From: Bacteroidota bacterium
Lineage (GTDB): Bacteria; Bacteroidota; Bacteroidia; Cytophagales; Cyclobacteriaceae
Assembly (NCBI GenBank): GCA_024280115.1
Contig: JAJRQT010000054.1
Span: forward strand, 1 to 42,502
DNA: 42,502 nucleotides
Reading direction: 5' to 3'
The notes below the pieces were generated by a model. That model was not told the origin of the DNA. It did not search any database and saw only the letters and a program-made list of their open reading frames with translations. The position numbers and the translations under genes are program-made. Positions within the stretch are counted from its first letter, which is position 1; each line of letters opens with the position of its first letter. Positions 8,161-16,862 of the stretch are shown piece after piece.

Positions 8161-10236
8161 ATGATACACTTTTTCAGATTTTTTATATTCGGTATTTCAC
8201 TTCTCTTATCAATTACAGTTTACGGTCAGAAGTTATTGGATGTATTTGATATAGATCAAGCTCCAATAATAAATGGAATAATAGATCCATTAGAATGGCA
8301 GCAAGCTGATTCAGTATCGGAATTCTTCCAGATTGAACCTCAAAAAGGAGCGCCTTCCACTAGGAAAACAGTTGTTTACTCTGCTCAACATGGTAAGAAC
8401 CTGTATTTCGCATTTAAATGCTATGTAAAGGATGAAAGTGAAATAAGCGCCCGAATTCAACGCAGGGATCAGCTCGATGATTCTGATGATATCATCGGCG
8501 TTTTGTTAGATACCTATAATGACCGAAGAACCTCTCTTTTATTTATTGTAAATCCCTTAGGGACACTCGCTGATGCTAAAGTGACAGATGATGGAAAAAA
8601 CATGGGTTTTAACTGGGATATGGAGTGGGAAGCAAAAGCGATCAGGACTCCATACGGTTGGTCGGTCGAATTGGTTTTGCCTTATTCTTCCATGCAATTT
8701 GCTCCAAAAACAAAAGTTTGGGGAGTCAATTTTTCTAGAGTGATCAGGGCAAATCAGGAAACTTCATGGTGGTCAGAGGTGACAGAAAATTTTAGAGTTT
8801 CTCAGGGAGGGACACTGCAGGGTGTGAATCCAAAAGGAAGGAAAAAGAGTGGTTTGAGTCTTTTTCCATACGGAACATTGCGATATGCGGATAGTGACAT
8901 AACCGGTGAACACAATAAAGTAAAAGCTGATGGTGGAGTGGATTTGAAGTATAATATTGGTTCTAATCTTATTGCCAACCTCACTTACAACCCTGATTTT
9001 GCCACTGTGGAAGGAGATAAAGAGCAAATTAACCTCACACCCTGGGAGCTCAGATTTCCGGATAAACGATTGTTTTTTCAGGATGGTAATGAAATGTTTT
9101 CTACAAGGATCAACACATTTTATTCCAGGCGGATTGGAGACATGCGATACGGTGGTAAATTTATTGGAAAAGCAGGAAAATACCAGTTCAATGGTTTATT
9201 TGCTAAGACAAAAGAAATCCGAGATGAAAATAATTCTGAGCCAGGCGCCTGGCATAATGCTTTGCGTATCCGACGTGATATTTTGAATTCGTCCAGCATC
9301 GGTCTTACCTATGCGGATAAAATCTGGGATGGAAAATATGTAAGATCTTTGAGTCTTGATTATATTTTGAACCTCGGTAAAACATGGAAAATTACCGGTC
9401 AGTTAGTAGGGAGCGCTCCCGGTGATTTTGCATCGCACTCTGCCTGGTTTGTACGTGTCGCAAAAGAAAATAATATTTATCATTATCATATCCGCTATTC
9501 AAGTTTTGGTAAGAATTTTAGAGACAACGTAAATGAAACCGGATTTATACGGGATGATGACCGCCATGAATTTGACAGTGACATCAACTATAAATGGTGG
9601 ATTGACAAAGGATTAAAATATATTGAAGTTTTTGGAAAGAATAATATGTTCTGGAGCCAGGATGGCGTCTTGAGAAGTTGGTATTTTACATATGGTGGGA
9701 GAGCATATACTAAAAGTAAATTTAGCCTCGATTTAAAATATAACAACGAGTATAAACTGCTGGACAAAGATTACTACAATAATTTTGTGAAGGCAAGCTT
9801 AGGATACAATACTGATGAATCTGCCTTTATAGAGGCCTCATATTCCACAGGAAGAAATTTTGATCGTGATTTTCAGTTAATTCAGGCGAGGGCCAAAGCA
9901 TTGATTTTTAAAAAACTTAACATAGACTATGAACTCAACATTATTAAATATACTCCGAATGAAAATAACGAGAGTACGACCATAAACGTGATTGGTGCTG
10001 ATTACTTTTTTAATAAAGATTTATGGATCCGGGTATTTACTCAAAACAACAGCAGCATCAATAAATATTATTTTTATGGTGTTTTTGGATGGCGATTCAA
10101 ACCACCTTTTGGGGCAGTTTACCTAATTGTAAGCACAGATCAGTATGACGAGTATGATAATCTGCCAACACAGGTCAATGAGATCCATTCTAATATTATA
10201 TTTCTAAAAGCAACTTATCCGTTAGTGGTTTTTTAG
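8161..10236 (+). CDS. DUF5916 family outer-membrane protein with CBM9-like N-terminal domain
   Basis: A 691-residue exported protein. A signal peptide (1-22, ending V-Y-G-Q) is followed by a carbohydrate-binding-family-9-like domain (about 25-215), with I-N-G-I-I-D-P-L-E-W at its start, F-K-C-Y-V-K-D and a W-W-S-E-V near the end. From about residue 225 on it fits DUF5916 (PF19313): P-Y-G-T-L-R-Y, G-G-V-D-L-K-Y-N, L-T-Y-N-P-D-F-A-T-V-E-G-D and R-L-F-F-Q-D-G. Alternating aromatic strands then continue to the C-terminus, as in an outer-membrane beta-barrel. Such proteins are often labelled membrane-associated hydrolases, but no enzymatic activity is established. Length is at the short end for the family (commonly 700-900). 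It has its own promoter-like site and stands alone. Confidence 0.85.
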   Translation: MIHFFRFFIFGISLLLSITVYGQKLLDVFDIDQAPIINGIIDPLEWQQADSVSEFFQIEPQKGAPSTRKTVVYSAQHGKNLYFAFKCYVKDESEISARIQRRDQLDDSDDIIGVLLDTYNDRRTSLLFIVNPLGTLADAKVTDDGKNMGFNWDMEWEAKAIRTPYGWSVELVLPYSSMQFAPKTKVWGVNFSRVIRANQETSWWSEVTENFRVSQGGTLQGVNPKGRKKSGLSLFPYGTLRYADSDITGEHNKVKADGGVDLKYNIGSNLIANLTYNPDFATVEGDKEQINLTPWELRFPDKRLFFQDGNEMFSTRINTFYSRRIGDMRYGGKFIGKAGKYQFNGLFAKTKEIRDENNSEPGAWHNALRIRRDILNSSSIGLTYADKIWDGKYVRSLSLDYILNLGKTWKITGQLVGSAPGDFASHSAWFVRVAKENNIYHYHIRYSSFGKNFRDNVNETGFIRDDDRHEFDSDINYKWWIDKGLKYIEVFGKNNMFWSQDGVLRSWYFTYGGRAYTKSKFSLDLKYNNEYKLLDKDYYNNFVKASLGYNTDESAFIEASYSTGRNFDRDFQLIQARAKALIFKKLNIDYELNIIKYTPNENNESTTINVIGADYFFNKDLWIRVFTQNNSSINKYYFYGVFGWRFKPPFGAVYLIVSTDQYDEYDNLPTQVNEIHSNIIFLKATYPLVVF

Positions 10237-10420
10237 AATAAATATGAATAACTTCAATAAGCCCATTTACAGTGATCTGCTATTTGATAAATGACAGTAT
10301 TGAGTTATCTTCGGTAATATTTTCCATTTCAGGTAAATTTACAATTGGTTAAAATCTATTTTATAGCACAAACTTTAACGTAGAAATAAACAAATCTATA
10401 ATTCAGAAAATTACAGTAAA

Positions 10421-10903
10421 ATGAAAGAAACAATAAAATTCAAACTTAATGGCATAGAAAAAAATCTGGTTCTGGAGGAGGAGAGGTCACTATTGTGGGT
10501 CATCAGAACAGATTTTGAAATGACAGGGACAAAGTACGGATGTGGAATGGGACATTGCGGGGCATGCACAGTGTTAATAGATAAAAAACCAGAAAGAGCA
10601 TGCATGATTACTGCCGATTTAGTAAATGGAAAAGAGGTTGTTACCATTGAAGGGCTTAGGAAAAATGGAGAATTGAATCCAGTTCAAAAAGCATTTGTCG
10701 ATCATGAATCGCTGCAGTGTGGATTTTGTACCCCGGGGATGATAATGAATGCAACCGGTTTATTATATGAAAATCCGGAACCTACCCGGGGAGAGATCAT
10801 TGAGGTGATGGAGGAAAACCTTTGCCGGTGCGGTTCATATGGCAGAATCATTGACGCTATACAATCAGCTTCTAAAGCTGTGAAAGGAGGAGTAAAATTA
10901 TGA
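10421..10903 (+). CDS. Xanthine-dehydrogenase-family small subunit, two 2Fe-2S clusters (IorA/CoxS type)
   Basis: A 160-residue electron-transfer subunit of a molybdenum hydroxylase. The ferredoxin-like N-terminal domain holds one 2Fe-2S cluster at Cys41, Cys46, Cys49 and Cys61 (G-C-G-M-G-H-C-G-A-C). The helical C-terminal domain holds the second at Cys100, Cys103, Cys135 and Cys137 (C-G-F-C-T-P-G-M and N-L-C-R-C-G). All eight ligands are present and the length is standard. Its stop overlaps the start of the large subunit (ATGA at 10900), so the two form an operon. There is no FAD subunit, as in isoquinoline 1-oxidoreductase and related two-subunit membrane or periplasmic aldehyde oxidases, where electrons pass to a cytochrome c. 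It has no signal of its own and would be exported together with the large subunit. Confidence 0.92.
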   Translation: MKETIKFKLNGIEKNLVLEEERSLLWVIRTDFEMTGTKYGCGMGHCGACTVLIDKKPERACMITADLVNGKEVVTIEGLRKNGELNPVQKAFVDHESLQCGFCTPGMIMNATGLLYENPEPTRGEIIEVMEENLCRCGSYGRIIDAIQSASKAVKGGVKL

Positions 10904-13044
10904 AAACTACAGCAATGACAATGTTTGATTTAAAAAGAATACCATCAGGGTTGAGCCGTCGCAACTTTCTGAAACGTTTGGGCGGTGGGGTAACCATTGC
11001 TATTACCGTTGGTGGATATGCCACAATCCAGGGTTGTACAACATCGGATGCAAGCGATAAGGAAAACTTTAATGCTTATCTGAGAATTAAAGAAGATGGG
11101 AGAGTGGATTGCCTGGTAGGTAAAATTGAGATGGGACAAAGTGTTTATACATCATTGAAACAGTTGCTTGCTGAAGAACTTGATGTAGCCCTGGAAAGTG
11201 TGGATATCATCTTAGGCGACACGAAATTATGTCCATTCGATGCAGGAACCTGGGGTTCGTTGAGCATAAGATCCTTTGGTCCGGACCTGAGAGCAGGTGG
11301 TGCTGAGGGAAGGGCAGTTTTACTCGAACTGGCGTCTGAAGCGCTTAAAGTTTCTAAAGATAATTTGGTAGTATCTGATGGAATTATTTCGGTTAAAAAT
11401 GATAAAAGCAAAAAGATATCTTATGCTGAATTAGCGAAAGGAAAGCAAATTGTGAAAACAATTTCCAAAACACCTCCATTAAAAAAGGCATCTGAATTTA
11501 AAGTATTAGGCAAATCCGTCAAGCGACATGATGCCACATGGAAAGTTACCGGCGAAGCTAAATTTTCAGCGGACATCCAATTACCGGGAATGTTATATGC
11601 CAGTATAGTTCGTCCGCCCGACCACAAGGCTAAAATGGTGAGTGTTGATACTTCAGCGGCGGAGAATATTCCAGGAGTTTTAGTTGTTAATGAAGGTGGA
11701 TTGGTCGCTGCTTTGCATAAAGACCCGGAGATTGCCGGTAATGCAAAATATGAAATAAAGGTAAAATGGGATTACCCGAAAAGTGAAGTAAATGAAGAAA
11801 CCGTTTTTGATCATCTTCAAAAAACCGGAACGAAGGAAAAGGTAGTTGAGGAAAATGGAAAAGCATCATCAAATCCGAAAGAAGATCAGATTGTTGTCGA
11901 AGAACGGTATTTAGATGGTTATAAAGCGCATGCCCCGATAGAACCACATACTGCCACAGCCATGATGGAAGGAGATGAACTCGTGATGTGGGCATCGTCC
12001 CAGACACCTTTCGGTAGCAAAAGAGATATTGCGAAGGAATTGGGTATGCCTGAAGAAAAAGTGCATTTGAAAGAAATATTTATAGGTGGTGGATTTGGAG
12101 GAAAAATTTATAATCCACAGGCTATTGAAGCCGCCAAACTGGCTAAGATAACCGGTAAACCCATTCAGTTGGCCTATACGAGGAGAGAAGAGTTTTTTTA
12201 TGACTATTATAGACCTGCGGCAGTTGTAAAAACAAAGTCAATCGTAAAAAATTCCGGAGAAATCCAGTCATGGAATTATGACGTTTATTATGCAGGAGCA
12301 AGAGGGGCACATTTTTTTTATGAGTCACCAAACAAGCTTGTCAGGTCATTGGGAGATGCTGATGATGGCGAAAAGGGGCATTTTTTCAAGACAGGTGCGT
12401 GGAGAGCCCCGGCCAACAATACCAATACCTTTGCCAGGGAATCTCATATAGAAACAATGGCAAGCCAGCTAGGGATGGATCCATTAGAGTTTAGATTGAA
12501 AAATCTGAAAAATGATCAAATGATCCGAACATTAAAATTGGCCGCAGACAAATTTGGCTGGGAGCCGATTAAAGGGCCAAGTGGCAAAGGCTGGGGAATC
12601 GCTTGCGGTTTTGACGCCGGAACCTGGGTGGCATTAATCGTTGAAGTGGGTGTTGACAAAAGTACGGGTCATGTACAGGTAAAAAGATGTGTCTGCGCCC
12701 AGGATATGGGATTAGTGGTCAATCCTCATGGAGCTTCTATTCAAACGGAAGGAGGCATTACGATGGGATTGGGTTATGCATTGTCTGAAGATCTGGAATT
12801 TGAAGGAGGAAAAATCAACTCCCGAAACTTTGACACCTACCATATCACCACATTTTCCATGACGCCAAAGATTGAGACTTATTTTATCGATGATCCTGAA
12901 GCGGCGCCACAGGGTGGTGGTGAACCTGCAATTATTTGTACAGGTGGAGCTGTTGCAAATGCCATCTATGATGCATGCGGAGCCAGAATGATCAGGATGC
13001 CAATGATCCCGGAAAGGGTGTTGGCAGCATTGGCCAAGGTCTGA
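10900..13044 (+). CDS. Molybdenum hydroxylase large subunit (IorB-type), Tat-exported
   Basis: A 714-residue molybdopterin cytosine dinucleotide-binding catalytic subunit. A twin-arginine signal begins S-R-R-N-F-L-K (Arg20, Arg21) with a hydrophobic stretch ending near G-C-T-T, so the folded heterodimer is probably exported to the periplasm. Domain order is that of IorB-like enzymes: an N-terminal MoCo segment (D-G-R-V-D-C, then E-M-G-Q-S-V-Y-T), an alpha/beta hammerhead (about 215-300), then the Moco-binding domain with G-G-G-F-G-G-K and the catalytic Glu675 in G-G-G-E-P-A. Substrates of the family are N-heterocycles or aldehydes; which applies here is unknown. No cytochrome c, MCD synthase (MocA) or XdhC-type maturase is adjacent, so these must be encoded elsewhere. 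A strong terminator follows at 13104. Confidence 0.92.
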   Translation: MKTTAMTMFDLKRIPSGLSRRNFLKRLGGGVTIAITVGGYATIQGCTTSDASDKENFNAYLRIKEDGRVDCLVGKIEMGQSVYTSLKQLLAEELDVALESVDIILGDTKLCPFDAGTWGSLSIRSFGPDLRAGGAEGRAVLLELASEALKVSKDNLVVSDGIISVKNDKSKKISYAELAKGKQIVKTISKTPPLKKASEFKVLGKSVKRHDATWKVTGEAKFSADIQLPGMLYASIVRPPDHKAKMVSVDTSAAENIPGVLVVNEGGLVAALHKDPEIAGNAKYEIKVKWDYPKSEVNEETVFDHLQKTGTKEKVVEENGKASSNPKEDQIVVEERYLDGYKAHAPIEPHTATAMMEGDELVMWASSQTPFGSKRDIAKELGMPEEKVHLKEIFIGGGFGGKIYNPQAIEAAKLAKITGKPIQLAYTRREEFFYDYYRPAAVVKTKSIVKNSGEIQSWNYDVYYAGARGAHFFYESPNKLVRSLGDADDGEKGHFFKTGAWRAPANNTNTFARESHIETMASQLGMDPLEFRLKNLKNDQMIRTLKLAADKFGWEPIKGPSGKGWGIACGFDAGTWVALIVEVGVDKSTGHVQVKRCVCAQDMGLVVNPHGASIQTEGGITMGLGYALSEDLEFEGGKINSRNFDTYHITTFSMTPKIETYFIDDPEAAPQGGGEPAIICTGGAVANAIYDACGARMIRMPMIPERVLAALAKV

Positions 13045-13103
13045 GTGTCGGTCTAAAAGTATGTTTTTGGGAAATTAAATTAATTTTGTTTTAAAAATCT
13101 TCA

Positions 13104-13155
13104 CCCATATTAGCCGCTCGGTTTACGGTTTGGCTAATATGGGTTTTATTTTTTT
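13104..13155 (+). terminator. Rho-independent terminator after the molybdenum hydroxylase operon
   Basis: A perfect 12-base stem, CCCATATTAGCC (13104-13115) with GGCTAATATGGG (13132-13143), has a 16-base loop and is followed by a T-rich run (TTTTATTTTTTT). It begins about 60 bases after the stop codon of the large subunit. Stem quality and T-tract make this a confident call on the plus strand. Confidence 0.85.
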
Positions 13156-13235
13156 AAAATAGTTCTACCTTACTAAGTTGGGCAGTCATTTGATTTTCAT
13201 CTTCTTTTTACCCTTGATCCCAAAAGGGAAGAAGA

Positions 13236-13308
13236 CGAAAATCAACCTGGCTCCCCTGCCTTGTCGTTAGGCAGGCTTTAGGGTTTGGGGTAAAACAGGT
13301 TGATTTCG
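13236..13308. repeat. Nested inverted repeat of about 73 bases
   Basis: The outer arms CGAAAATCAACCTG (13236-13249) and CAGGTTGATTTCG (13296-13308) are reverse complements apart from one missing base. Inside is a second hairpin, CCTGCC / GGCAGG, around 13255-13275. The element is GC-richer than its surroundings and has no T-tract at its ends, so it is not a plain terminator. It resembles a small dispersed element or a structured RNA. The remainder of 13156-13488 contains no gene that I can support. Confidence 0.5.
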
Positions 13309-13488
13309 CCATCTTTGTAAAGTAGTAATAGGGTAAAAAGTTTAATATCTATGAACGGTTATTAGTTCATATTCGGACATTATATAGATTTTCTACCACC
13401 GGGCAAATCTCTAATTTATTACCTTTCAGCTTCATAAGTTTACTGGCACGATTATTTAGTCATTCTCTTCAAACATAATACGATTAAA

Positions 13489-13794
13489 ATGAAAGTTGAC
13501 CTTAAAGCAAACGAATTGGTAGTTAAAGCCGGAGACTCTAAATTTCTTAATGGAAAAGATGTAAATGGGAAACTAATTGCCACCAACCAGAGATTATATT
13601 TTGTAGCCAAAGATGCTGATGACAATAGCTATAATCAGGAAATTCAACCTACTGAGATTAAGGAGGTACTACCTTTCAATACCTTTGCTATTGTTCCAAA
13701 TGGCTTGAATGTTATAACAAAATCCGGAGAGGAATTGAAGTTTAAAGTGAAAAATCGTAAGTCCTGGGAACTGGAGATCAATAAAATGTATTGA
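13489..13794 (+). CDS. GRAM/PH-like domain protein
   Basis: A 101-residue soluble protein without a signal peptide. The pattern matches a GRAM-like PH fold: an opening strand V-V-K-A-G-D-S, then N-G-K-L-I-A-T-N-Q-R-L-Y-F-V (the typical G-x-L-x-x-T-x-x-R-L-x-F core), then strands around I-K-E-V-L-P-F-N-T-F and a closing helix R-K-S-W-E-L-E-I-N-K-M. Eukaryotic GRAM domains bind membrane lipids; in bacteria the role is not established. It stands alone, preceded by a long non-coding gap and followed on the opposite strand by a decayed gene. Confidence is higher in the fold than in any function. Confidence 0.65.
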   Translation: MKVDLKANELVVKAGDSKFLNGKDVNGKLIATNQRLYFVAKDADDNSYNQEIQPTEIKEVLPFNTFAIVPNGLNVITKSGEELKFKVKNRKSWELEINKMY

Positions 13795-13808
13795 AAAATA
13801 TCAGTAAA

Positions 13809-14643
13809 CTATCTGCTCGCCACTTTTAGATATTCTTTTGATTGTTCCGATACAAGTTCGAAAATATAAGTGCCCTTTTGACGCTGTTTTTTCAATTGGA
13901 GTTCAGTATCAACATTCCCATAATCGTCAGTATGAAAATAATTCTGCTCTACAAGTTTGCTCTGTAAGTCGATAATATTTAATGTTAAGAGTTCATTTTT
14001 AGCCTTTCCACTGACTTTAAAACTTGCTGTTTGATTTTGAATAGGGTTGGGGCTGATTGAGAAGCTCGTTGTTTTATTATTATAAATGATAGAAATCATT
14101 GAAAAGCTCGGAGGCTTTGGACCAGGTAAGAAGAACAACTTTATTGGATTCATTGCCTTTGAAGTATAAAAATTAAACGGGAAGAGTACCGTTAGAATTT
14201 GCGCCTCCAGCACTAATTATATCACCAAAATCGATACCTTTATATTCTTCAACACCAATTGTGATTCTAACATTTCCCTGGTTAGTGGCTTGCAAGGCAT
14301 TTGAGTTGTTTGTATCCTCTATAATCAGTAATGATCCTGTTGTCATTATTATTTCAGACCCGCTTTTTCCATTTCCATCGAACAAAAGTTGCCCAGTGCC
14401 TTTTATCGTTAATGTTACATCATTACCTGGATTTGATGCTAAATCCCATACATCATCTGCTGGAATTGTTGTTATAACGCCATCTTCAATGTCAATTGTA
14501 CAAGGCGAACAACTGCCTAATCAAGCAATAATATCAGAATGTATAACTGTTTGTGTCCCGGAAAGAGAACACTGGCCATATAATAATTCTGTTGGAATAA
14601 TCGATAGGCTCATGAATATAAAAAAAATGAAATACTTGTTCAT
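13809..14643 (-). pseudogene. Decayed T9SS-secreted protein
   Basis: The minus strand starts at 14643 with a signal peptide (M-N-K-Y-F-I-F-F, ending L-Y-G-Q-C). Codon 41 (14521-14523) is TGA, after which the same frame continues C-T-I-D-I-E-D-G-V-I-T. It runs to G-T-L-P-V followed by TAA (14173-14175), where related proteins read L-P-V-E-L-L. The frame still encodes L-Y-F-K-G-N-E and L-T-W-S-K-A-S-E-L-F-N-D-F-Y, hallmarks of the segment that precedes T9SS sorting domains, and stops again at 14080-14082. The C-terminal sorting domain (S-I-S-P-N-P-I-Q-N to the end at 13809) is in another frame. About 80-100 residues that normally lie between are missing. Three stops, a frameshift and a deletion make this a clear pseudogene. 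Confidence 0.85.
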
Positions 14644-14771
14644 CCAAGTGATTTGCTGGAACTTAAAAAATAATTATGATTCTTAGATTAATATTTGAAA
14701 TTCATAATTAGTTACAAAGATAGTTCTTTATTTTTAGTTATTCATTTTATGCATACCTAATCACTATTAAT

Positions 14772-15107
14772 ATGCCGGTACTTAAATTCAAAAATATCCC
14801 ATACGAAATTGTCCGCGATGGACTAAAGCGAAAAATTATTCATGAAAAGGAATTGATGACCGTTTTGCTGGATTTTACAGATGGCCCGTGGAAAGAAAAG
14901 GAACCACCTCATTCCCATCCGCACGAACAAACATCTTATATCGCTAAGGGTGAAATCATTTTTTATTGCGAAGGTGAACCTGATGAACATCTCAGAGAAG
15001 GAGATATGTTTGTAGTGCCTTCTGGGAAAATGCACACTATTAAACTCTTGACGAAAGAGGCCAGGCTAGTAGATAGTTTCACGCCTTTGCGGAAAGACTT
15101 TTTGTAA
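14772..15107 (+). CDS. Small cupin-domain protein
   Basis: A 111-residue single-domain cupin (PF07883 type), cytoplasmic, no signal. Motif 1 is visible as H-S-H-P-H-E-Q-T with a following G-E-I-I-F-Y, and motif 2 as P-S-G-K-M-H-T-I. The metal ligands of the classic set (two His and a Glu/Gln in motif 1, a His in motif 2) are therefore present. Single cupins of this size often bind sugars or small carboxylates, or act as isomerases or sensors. It precedes the sulfatase gene on the same strand with 32 bases between, so co-transcription is likely and a role in sugar processing is plausible but unproven. Confidence 0.85.
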   Translation: MPVLKFKNIPYEIVRDGLKRKIIHEKELMTVLLDFTDGPWKEKEPPHSHPHEQTSYIAKGEIIFYCEGEPDEHLREGDMFVVPSGKMHTIKLLTKEARLVDSFTPLRKDFL

Positions 15108-15139
15108 TTATCGTGTTAATGTTAATCTTCTGATTTATC

Positions 15140-16609
15140 ATGAAAATCCATAGGTTATTTTTCATTGTCATATCTTTTTTTATTTGTAATGCCTGTTCAA
15201 CTAAACAGGAAGAAAGTAACAATCCCCCAAACATAGTATTCATCCTCGCAGATGATTTAGGCTGGGCAGATCTGCCTGTTTATGGAAATAAATTCAATGA
15301 AGCTCCAAACATCACCAAATTAGCCGAAGAGGGCATGAGGTTTGACAATGCCTATGCTGCTTGCCCGGTTTGTTCTCCGACAAGGGCAAGCATCCAATCC
15401 GGGCAATATCCGGCAAGAGTAGGAGTTACAGATTTCATTACAGGTCATTGGAGGCCATTCGAGGAGGTGATCGTTCCAAAAAACCGGACACAATATTTGC
15501 CTCTGGAAAACATTACTTTTGCTGAAAAACTAAAGGAAGCCGGGTATGCTACCGGTTATTATGGGAAGTGGCATCTTGGTTGGGGAGATTACATTCCAAC
15601 CAACCAGGGTTATGACGAACAAGTGGTTTATAATGGCGGTGGATTTTTTGGTTATGGACAAAAAATGGACCCTCCAACAGAATTCCCGGATGATAAAGTT
15701 CTGTCAGAAGCGTTGACAGATTTAAGTCTTTCATTCATTGAGCGAAATAAAGACAAACCCTTTTTATTGTTTTTAGCACATTATGATGTGCATGTACAAC
15801 TCGATGCACAGCAAGAGCTGATTGATGAATACCTCGCTAAAGAAAAAATTGAAGGATATCCATCAAATGCAGTCTATGCCGCCATGATTGAAAATGTGGA
15901 TATCAGCGTCGGAAGGGTAGAAGCCAAACTTGAAGAGCTGGGATTGGCTGAAAATACAATGGTAATTTTCTTTTCGGACAATGGTGGCCTTGTGAGTAGG
16001 TTTGATAAAATTCCATTGCTTGCGAACTCAAAACTTCAAGTTTACGAAGGTGATACCCTGCAATATATCGCCACCTCGAATGCACCTTTACGCGCCGAAA
16101 AGGGGACAGTCTATGAGGGAGGAATTCGCGAACCTTTTATTGTGAAGTGGCCAGGAAATGTAGCGAAAGGCAGTTTAAACCATTCTGTTGTGACAAGTGT
16201 GGATTTTTATCCCACTTTTCTGGAATTGGCGAGCGTAGCTCCGGATCACAATCAAATACTGGATGGGGAAAGTTTAGTGAACATTTTATTAAATTCTAAA
16301 GAAAATTATGATCGACCAATTTTTTGGCACTATCCTGTCTATCATCATGATGAGCCTGCAAGCGTTGTTCGGAAAGGAGACTTTAAACTTATTGAGAATT
16401 TAGTTAATGGGTCGTTAGAATTATATAATGTTTCAGATGACATTGGAGAAACTCATAACCTTACGGAATCCATGCCCAATAAAACAACAGAACTCCATGA
16501 ATTATTAAAAGCATGGCAGCAAGAAGTAAAGGCTGAATTCCCGGTTCCAAACCCCAATTTCGATCCCAAAAGAAGATACGAATGGGGTCGCCATCCGGAT
16601 AGGAGATAA
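15140..16609 (+). CDS. Sulfatase (arylsulfatase family), lipoprotein
   Basis: A 489-residue sulfatase of the alkaline-phosphatase superfamily that removes sulfate esters, probably from a glycan. The N-terminus is a lipoprotein signal with Cys19 (I-C-N-A-C-S-T), placing it on a periplasm- or surface-facing membrane. The metal site starts with F-I-L-A-D-D-L-G-W (Asp38, Asp39). The formylglycine motif is C-S-P-T-R (Cys78 to Arg82), so it is a Cys-type enzyme needing a maturase. Further conserved stretches are G-K-W-H-L-G and F-F-S-D-N-G-G. Length is normal for the S1 family. No anaerobic sulfatase-maturating enzyme or FGE is in the window. It follows the cupin gene closely. Confidence 0.93.
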   Translation: MKIHRLFFIVISFFICNACSTKQEESNNPPNIVFILADDLGWADLPVYGNKFNEAPNITKLAEEGMRFDNAYAACPVCSPTRASIQSGQYPARVGVTDFITGHWRPFEEVIVPKNRTQYLPLENITFAEKLKEAGYATGYYGKWHLGWGDYIPTNQGYDEQVVYNGGGFFGYGQKMDPPTEFPDDKVLSEALTDLSLSFIERNKDKPFLLFLAHYDVHVQLDAQQELIDEYLAKEKIEGYPSNAVYAAMIENVDISVGRVEAKLEELGLAENTMVIFFSDNGGLVSRFDKIPLLANSKLQVYEGDTLQYIATSNAPLRAEKGTVYEGGIREPFIVKWPGNVAKGSLNHSVVTSVDFYPTFLELASVAPDHNQILDGESLVNILLNSKENYDRPIFWHYPVYHHDEPASVVRKGDFKLIENLVNGSLELYNVSDDIGETHNLTESMPNKTTELHELLKAWQQEVKAEFPVPNPNFDPKRRYEWGRHPDRR

Positions 16610-16862
16610 TAAAAATAGGTTTTTGGAAGATGAATCCGAGTCCGCCTTGCAGCTATTGATATATTTTGAATATTTTTATATACTTGTAAGTCTAATTTGA
16701 AGGTGAGTATTTGAAGAGCCAATAATTATTAACCTAACTGATCCAATTGTATGCTAAAAAGCCTCTCTCATAAAAGCAATAAAAACGATTGCGGAAGTAG
16801 CTATTAATAATATTTCATGGTTTAAATATTCATGATCAACAATTTATTGATGTTTTAAATTT

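Noticed and set aside
14261..14686. Plus-strand frame of 141 codons
   Set aside because: It is antisense to the decayed T9SS gene, whose signal peptide and sorting domain are recognisable on the minus strand.
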